Source of the DNA: Pelobacter propionicus DSM 2379
Lineage (GTDB): Bacteria; Desulfobacterota; Desulfuromonadia; Geobacterales; Pseudopelobacteraceae
DNA length: 64,000 bases
Assembly (NCBI RefSeq): GCF_000015045.1
Contig: NC_008609.1
Span: forward strand, 2,613,501 to 2,677,500
Direction: 5' to 3'
Every line of letters starts with the position of its first letter. The stretch's first letter is position 1. Positions 60,296 through 64,000 of this stretch are shown here, one piece after another. A program made the translations under genes and the position numbers. The notes under the pieces are model-generated. The model had not been told where the DNA came from. It did not search any database and was given only the letters and a program-made list of their open reading frames with translations.

Positions 60296-61644
60296 AATGT
60301 TTTCCGCACCTCAAGGATCACCCTGTTGACGTCGATGGAGTCCGAGGTGGAGTCCAGGTCGCGGAGTTGCGTGTCGTAGCTGTAGGTCAGGCCCAGTGAC
60401 AAGTCGTCCTTGAAGGCATAGTTCAGTCTGACCGATCCGATGAGGCGATAGGGGTAATCTTCGTCGTACTCCGAGTCCAGCTGATTGTAATCGGAATCAT
60501 AGTCGGTATGCTCCCCGGTCACGGACAGGCCGAGATTCAGTTTTTCGTAGATCTCGTAGGCTCCAAAAAGCCTGAGGGCAAGCTTGTCGCGGGAAGAGCC
60601 GCTGTCCTGGGTGTCATCGTACTCCGTATAGGTGGTGGAAAAACCCATGGAACCGCGCTCGAATTTCTTGTCGATACGGCCCATGTAACTGGTCTGCTTG
60701 GTGGAGACGCTCAAGGGGTCGACCGATGAGGAGGAGCTTGCCGTGCCGAACGAACCGTTCTGGGGATCGGAGGAATTCTCCACCCGCGTCTCAAAGGTCG
60801 CCGTGAACAGGGAGAAGTCGTGGGTTATGCCCGCGTTCCAGAAGATGTAGTCCGTGGAGTCCCCACCGGAGAACAGCTGCCAGGTGTTGCCCACCTGGCC
60901 GTAGACAAAGGAGTTGTCGGCGTACTGATACCGGAAGCCGCCGTAGGCGTCGTGCTTGTCGTAGTCGGTGTCGTCGGACAACAGGCGGGTGAAGCCGTAC
61001 CCGGCCGTGAGGCTGAGTTTGGAGGTCAGTTCATAGCTGAAATCGGCGAACGCGCCGTGCTCGCGCCTGTCGATCCCCTCGCCCCAGTAGCGCACATCGG
61101 TGTAACGGTAGCCGGTCTTGAGGGTACCCTTCTCACCCAGGCGCCAGAGCATGTAGGGGGAGATGGTGGCATTGTTTTCGTCGGTCTGGTTGAGAAACAG
61201 GCTGCTCTCGGTTTCCCTGCTGCGGGTGACATCCAGGGTGGTTCTGCGGTAGGTGTCCCGCAGGTCGAGGAAGAGGAAGTTCTCGACCAGGGTAACCGTG
61301 CCCCGCAGGCTGGCGTCGTGGTTGTACTCGTCCCCCTCGCTGTTGCGGGCGTACTTGAGATACTCGAAGTAATAGGAGACATCGCCTTGCAGCCGCGGGG
61401 CGAGATAGCGCAGCGTCGCGCCGGGCCGGACGCGGGTAATGTAGTCCGAGCGTTTGTTAGTGGCGGTTTCATACACATTGTCGTTGTATTCCTCGCTGAC
61501 GGACAGGGACGGCACCAGTTCCATCTCCGCAGCACGGACAGGCTGGCAGGCGCCCGCAACCATCACCCAGGCACCAAGGACTCCGCCAACCCTCAGGGTT
61601 TGAGCCACACCGTTTTTCATGAATTGTTTACCACGCGCTTTCAT
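60292..61644 (-). CDS. Exosortase A-associated outer-membrane beta-barrel protein
   Basis: This 450-residue protein has a signal sequence (up to about residue 39, 'GGVLGAWVMVAGACQPVRAA') and a long set of alternating beta strands rich in Tyr, Asp and Ser ('SLSVSEEYNDNVYETATNKR', 'GDVSYYFEYLKYARNSEGDE', 'YRLIGSVRLNYAFKDDLSLG'). It ends in 'DVNRVILEVRKTF', with the Phe typical of outer-membrane barrels. It matches the TIGR03016-like family found only with exosortase A loci. It may form the outer-membrane exit for the polysaccharide, although no polysaccharide export (Wza) protein is seen here. It overlaps the ATPase gene by ATGA. Confidence 0.88.
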   Translation of the reverse strand: MKARGKQFMKNGVAQTLRVGGVLGAWVMVAGACQPVRAAEMELVPSLSVSEEYNDNVYETATNKRSDYITRVRPGATLRYLAPRLQGDVSYYFEYLKYARNSEGDEYNHDASLRGTVTLVENFLFLDLRDTYRRTTLDVTRSRETESSLFLNQTDENNATISPYMLWRLGEKGTLKTGYRYTDVRYWGEGIDRREHGAFADFSYELTSKLSLTAGYGFTRLLSDDTDYDKHDAYGGFRYQYADNSFVYGQVGNTWQLFSGGDSTDYIFWNAGITHDFSLFTATFETRVENSSDPQNGSFGTASSSSSVDPLSVSTKQTSYMGRIDKKFERGSMGFSTTYTEYDDTQDSGSSRDKLALRLFGAYEIYEKLNLGLSVTGEHTDYDSDYNQLDSEYDEDYPYRLIGSVRLNYAFKDDLSLGLTYSYDTQLRDLDSTSDSIDVNRVILEVRKTF

Positions 61645-62819
61645 TTTGAGAAGGAACCGCCGCCAAAGACCCGGCGAACGAAACCGACTTTCGCCGTCTC
61701 TCCCGGAACAAGCCGTTCCGCGGACGTTGGGGGACGCAGCTGCTCGATTTTCCTGTTCAGATCCTGGATCTGCGCATTGGTCTGCGTCACATGGGATGCT
61801 ATGCCTGTCTGCAGGGAGGTCAGCCGGTCGCTCTGCTCCTTGAGGGCGGCCTGCAGGGGAGCCGCTATGGAATTCTCCAGGGATTCCATCCTGCGCGAGA
61901 TCTCGGAAACCATGCCGAGAAGCTCGTCGGATACCGGGAGCGGGGGCGCGGCAGCGGCATCCGTTGCAGCCGGAGTCCGTTCATCCCTGACAACGCTGCC
62001 GGACCAGTAGTAGTTATCGAAGTCAAGGTCCCCCACCACATCCTGCACCATGTCCAGGGAGATGCGGTTGGTCTCGTCGGCAAAGGCGGAAAGCATCAGG
62101 AAATCGCAGATGATGTTGATCAGGCGGGGAATCCCCCTGCTGTACCGGTACACCGCGTCCAGCGCTTCGGGGGAGAAGCCGACCGCCGCCCCGTTGCCGG
62201 CCACATCCAGACGATGCAGTATGTACTGCTCCACCTCAGCCCGGTTCAAGGCCTGCAGGTGGCAGTTGATGTTGATGCGCTGACGCAGCTGACGCAGCTC
62301 CGGGGAGGAGAGTGTTGCGCGCAGCTCGGGCTGGCCGACCAGAATGATCTGCAGGAGCTTGCTGTCCGATGCCTCCAGGTTGGAGAGCATGCGCACCTCC
62401 TCCAGCAGGTCCGGCGCCAGGTTCTGGGCCTCGTCGATGATCAGGATCGGCTGGTTGCCGAGGGCGTACTGCTCCACCAGGAAACCGTTCAGGTCATGGA
62501 TCAGGGTTACCTTGTCCTTCCCCTGGGTGGCAAGACCGAAGTCGTCGTTGATCATCGCCACCAGCTGCTCCGAGGTAACCCGGGTGTTGAAGACCTTGGA
62601 GAGCACGGCGCGCTCGTAATGCTTGGCCAGCAGATCCCTGATCAGGGTGGTCTTGCCCGAACCCACCTCGCCGGTGAGCAGGATGAAGCCGGAGCGTTCC
62701 CTGATGCCGTAATCCAGATAGGTCAGCGCCTTTTTGTGGGACGTGCTGAGGAAGATGAACCGGGGATCCGGGAGCAGGTCAAAGGGTTTGGCGCGCAGGT
62801 TGAAATACGATTCATACAT
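61641..62819 (-). CDS. XrtA-associated secretion ATPase (ExeA-like)
   Basis: This 392-residue ATPase of the ExeA/GspA type has Walker A 'LLTGEVGSGKTTLIRDLLAK', Walker B 'ILIIDEAQNLAPDLLEEVRM', sensor 'LLQIILVGQPELRATLSSPE' and an arginine finger region 'RQRININCHLQALNRAEVEQ'. The last 100 residues are a coiled coil ('SDELLGMVSEISRRMESLEN') and a low-complexity end. This subfamily is specific to PEP-CTERM/exosortase A loci. It may power or gate export in the inner membrane. The gene is 18 bp after the tyrosine kinase gene and overlaps the barrel gene by 4 bp. Confidence 0.9.
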   Translation of the reverse strand: MYESYFNLRAKPFDLLPDPRFIFLSTSHKKALTYLDYGIRERSGFILLTGEVGSGKTTLIRDLLAKHYERAVLSKVFNTRVTSEQLVAMINDDFGLATQGKDKVTLIHDLNGFLVEQYALGNQPILIIDEAQNLAPDLLEEVRMLSNLEASDSKLLQIILVGQPELRATLSSPELRQLRQRININCHLQALNRAEVEQYILHRLDVAGNGAAVGFSPEALDAVYRYSRGIPRLINIICDFLMLSAFADETNRISLDMVQDVVGDLDFDNYYWSGSVVRDERTPAATDAAAAPPLPVSDELLGMVSEISRRMESLENSIAAPLQAALKEQSDRLTSLQTGIASHVTQTNAQIQDLNRKIEQLRPPTSAERLVPGETAKVGFVRRVFGGGSFSK

Positions 62820-62837
62820 TGCTGCTGACTCCAGGTA

Positions 62838-63686
62838 TCAGGCGCTCTCGCCAGGGCTGACCGCAGCGTAGCTGCGATAGGAATAGTAGCGCTCGACGTT
62901 CTGGGTAATGGTGGTGTCGTTGTAGACGATCCCCAAAAGGTCAGCGCCTTTGAGCGCCTCGATGGCATCACTGACATTGTCCTTGGTCGCCGTCTGTTCC
63001 TTGACCACGAACACGACGCCATCCACCAGATGCGCCAGGGAGCGGGTCTCGGCAAAGGGAAGCAGGGGAGGAGTGTCGAAAATAATGTAGCGGTCGGTAT
63101 AGCGGTGCTTGATCTCTTCGACAAAGGTCTTCATCCTAGCGGAGGACAACAGCTCCGCCGGATTGGATACGGCACAACCGGCCGTTACCACCGACAGCTT
63201 GCCGATCCCGGTGGGAATGATCGCCTCCCCCAGGTCAACCCCCCTGGTGAGACAATCGGCCAAACCGACGTTGCGCTCGATGTTCAGGTAACGGTGAAGA
63301 CTGGGGCGCCGCAGGTCGGCATCCAGGAGCAGCACCGTGTGGTCGTATTCCTGGGCCAGGCTGATGGCAAGGTTCAGTGAGGTGAGGCTCTTACCCTCAT
63401 TGGGGATAGCGCTGGTCACCATCAGCACGTTCTTGAAGGGGTGGACACTGGTCATCTTCACCAGAATGGCCTTCAGCTTGCGATACTCTTCCGCCACGGG
63501 CGAGGCGGGATCGTTCAGGGAAACCAGCAGCGGGTCGTCCGACATCACCTTGTTGACCACCATGTCGGGCAGGGGAGCGGTGTGGACCATGCCGCTCCGC
63601 GCCGCCGTTTCCTGGGGCTGCCGCATAACACCGGCACTGTTGCGCACCTGCGCGGCCCGTTCCATTGCCTTTTCAATTCTGCTCAT
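62838..63686 (-). CDS. XrtA-associated tyrosine autokinase (BY-kinase)
   Basis: This 282-residue cytoplasmic BY-kinase has Walker A 'TSAIPNEGKSLTSLNLAISL', Walker A' 'TVLLLDADLRRPSLHRYLNI' and Walker B 'DRYIIFDTPPLLPFAETRSL'. The C-terminal Tyr cluster is 'VERYYSYRSYAAVSPGESA', with four tyrosines that would be autophosphorylated. In exosortase loci this kinase is separate from the membrane chain-length protein, which lies just upstream. Cycles of phosphorylation set polymer length and export. The sequence is complete. Confidence 0.92.
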   Translation of the reverse strand: MSRIEKAMERAAQVRNSAGVMRQPQETAARSGMVHTAPLPDMVVNKVMSDDPLLVSLNDPASPVAEEYRKLKAILVKMTSVHPFKNVLMVTSAIPNEGKSLTSLNLAISLAQEYDHTVLLLDADLRRPSLHRYLNIERNVGLADCLTRGVDLGEAIIPTGIGKLSVVTAGCAVSNPAELLSSARMKTFVEEIKHRYTDRYIIFDTPPLLPFAETRSLAHLVDGVVFVVKEQTATKDNVSDAIEALKGADLLGIVYNDTTITQNVERYYSYRSYAAVSPGESA

Positions 63687-63758
63687 CGATTATCCTCGCA
63701 CATAGTCATGCCGGGCACACAGCCGTACCCCTCTCCAGCCATAGCAGCCACCCGACCT

Positions 63759-64000
63759 CTACCGCACCTGATCCTTGACGTTCTGGACCAGGTTCGCCGG
63801 CCTGAGGGCATCCACCAGGGTATCCATGAAGGTCAAACCGATGAGTTCCGACAGGGGAAAGCAGAGCAGAAACAGGAAATACGCTCCAGCGTACAGGCAC
63901 AACCGCTTGGTGCGCCTGCGTTGCAGTTCAATGTCGCGCTGGATGCGTATGCGGGAGATGACCGCCAGCACGGGGACACCGAACTGCTTGAGGAAATCCA
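63759..64000 (-). CDS. XrtA-system polysaccharide chain-length determinant (Wzz-like), C-terminal end only
   Basis: Only about 80 codons of the 3' end are in the window; the open frame continues past the edge at 64000 ('DFLKQFGVPVLAVISRIRIQ'). The piece holds 'QRRRTKRLCLYAGAYFLFLL', a membrane helix preceded by a basic segment, and a short tail to 'NLVQNVKDQVR'. This is the pattern of the C-terminal membrane helix of a Wzz/PCP protein of the exosortase-associated type. The tyrosine kinase gene follows 72 bp downstream, which supports the call. Confidence 0.8.
   Translation of the reverse strand, partial: DFLKQFGVPVLAVISRIRIQRDIELQRRRTKRLCLYAGAYFLFLLCFPLSELIGLTFMDTLVDALRPANLVQNVKDQVR

Overview
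The window reads as a chromosomal segment of a GC-rich member of the Geobacterales (Desulfuromonadota; a Geobacter or Pelobacter propionicus type of organism). The grounds are a PilMNO-type secretion operon with a TPR-bearing secretin, a GEMM-class cyclic-dinucleotide riboswitch, an acetate transporter, and a full exosortase A (XrtA/EpsH) exopolysaccharide locus with PrsK/PrsR. This is inferred from gene content only; the species is not proven.

Layout. (1) 1-7.7 kb, minus strand: a type II secretion / type IV pilus-like operon in the order gspF, gspE, pilM-, pilN-, pilO- and gspC/pilP-like genes, then the secretin gene, which carries an in-frame TAG. (2) 7.8-17.2 kb: housekeeping and mixed genes: a polyprenol-phosphate glycosyltransferase, acetate transporter, MoxR/DUF58/transglutaminase trio, NudC, M20 amidohydrolase, MoaD/ThiS-like protein and a PilZ protein. 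(3) 17.5-29.1 kb: first exosortase block: CPBP protease, MNT/HEPN pair, a PEP-CTERM protein with a clear sigma-54 promoter, MazEF, PrsR/PrsK, two UDP-sugar enzymes, EpsI and the exosortase. (4) 29.6-36.2 kb: a Crp/Fnr regulator, a secreted FN3/Ig-repeat protein behind a GEMM riboswitch, a YdcF protein, YefM/YoeB, HicB, UDP-GlcNAc 2-epimerase and a second PEP-CTERM protein. (5) 36.5-48.8 kb: an AT-rich glycan cassette, probably acquired, made of a secreted protein of unknown function and a tightly coupled operon of methyltransferase, glycosyltransferases, flippase, transglutaminase-like protein, ligase/polymerase and acetyltransferase. It includes a glycosyltransferase fused to a kinase-like domain without catalytic residues. 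(6) 48.8-51.7 kb: a nucleotidyltransferase, a glycosyltransferase and a GxxExxY gene embedded in dispersed repeats. (7) 51.7-64 kb: the core XrtA polysaccharide operon: chain-length protein, tyrosine autokinase, secretion ATPase, outer-membrane barrel, deacetylase, FemAB protein, two glycosyltransferases, amidotransferase and a PcRGLX/YetA-like protein.

How it fits together. Regions 3 to 7 would make, modify and export an extracellular polysaccharide and anchor or process PEP-CTERM proteins at the envelope. PrsK/PrsR acting on sigma-54 promoters and cyclic-dinucleotide signals (GEMM riboswitch, PilZ protein) are the visible control points. Heptamer tandem repeats and larger imperfect-palindrome repeats punctuate the locus, and with the AT-rich cassette they suggest repeated rearrangement. 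The observations most worth checking are the GT2-pseudokinase fusion, the decodable ON-type riboswitch, the nonsense codon in the secretin, and the GxxExxY gene framed by duplicated repeats.
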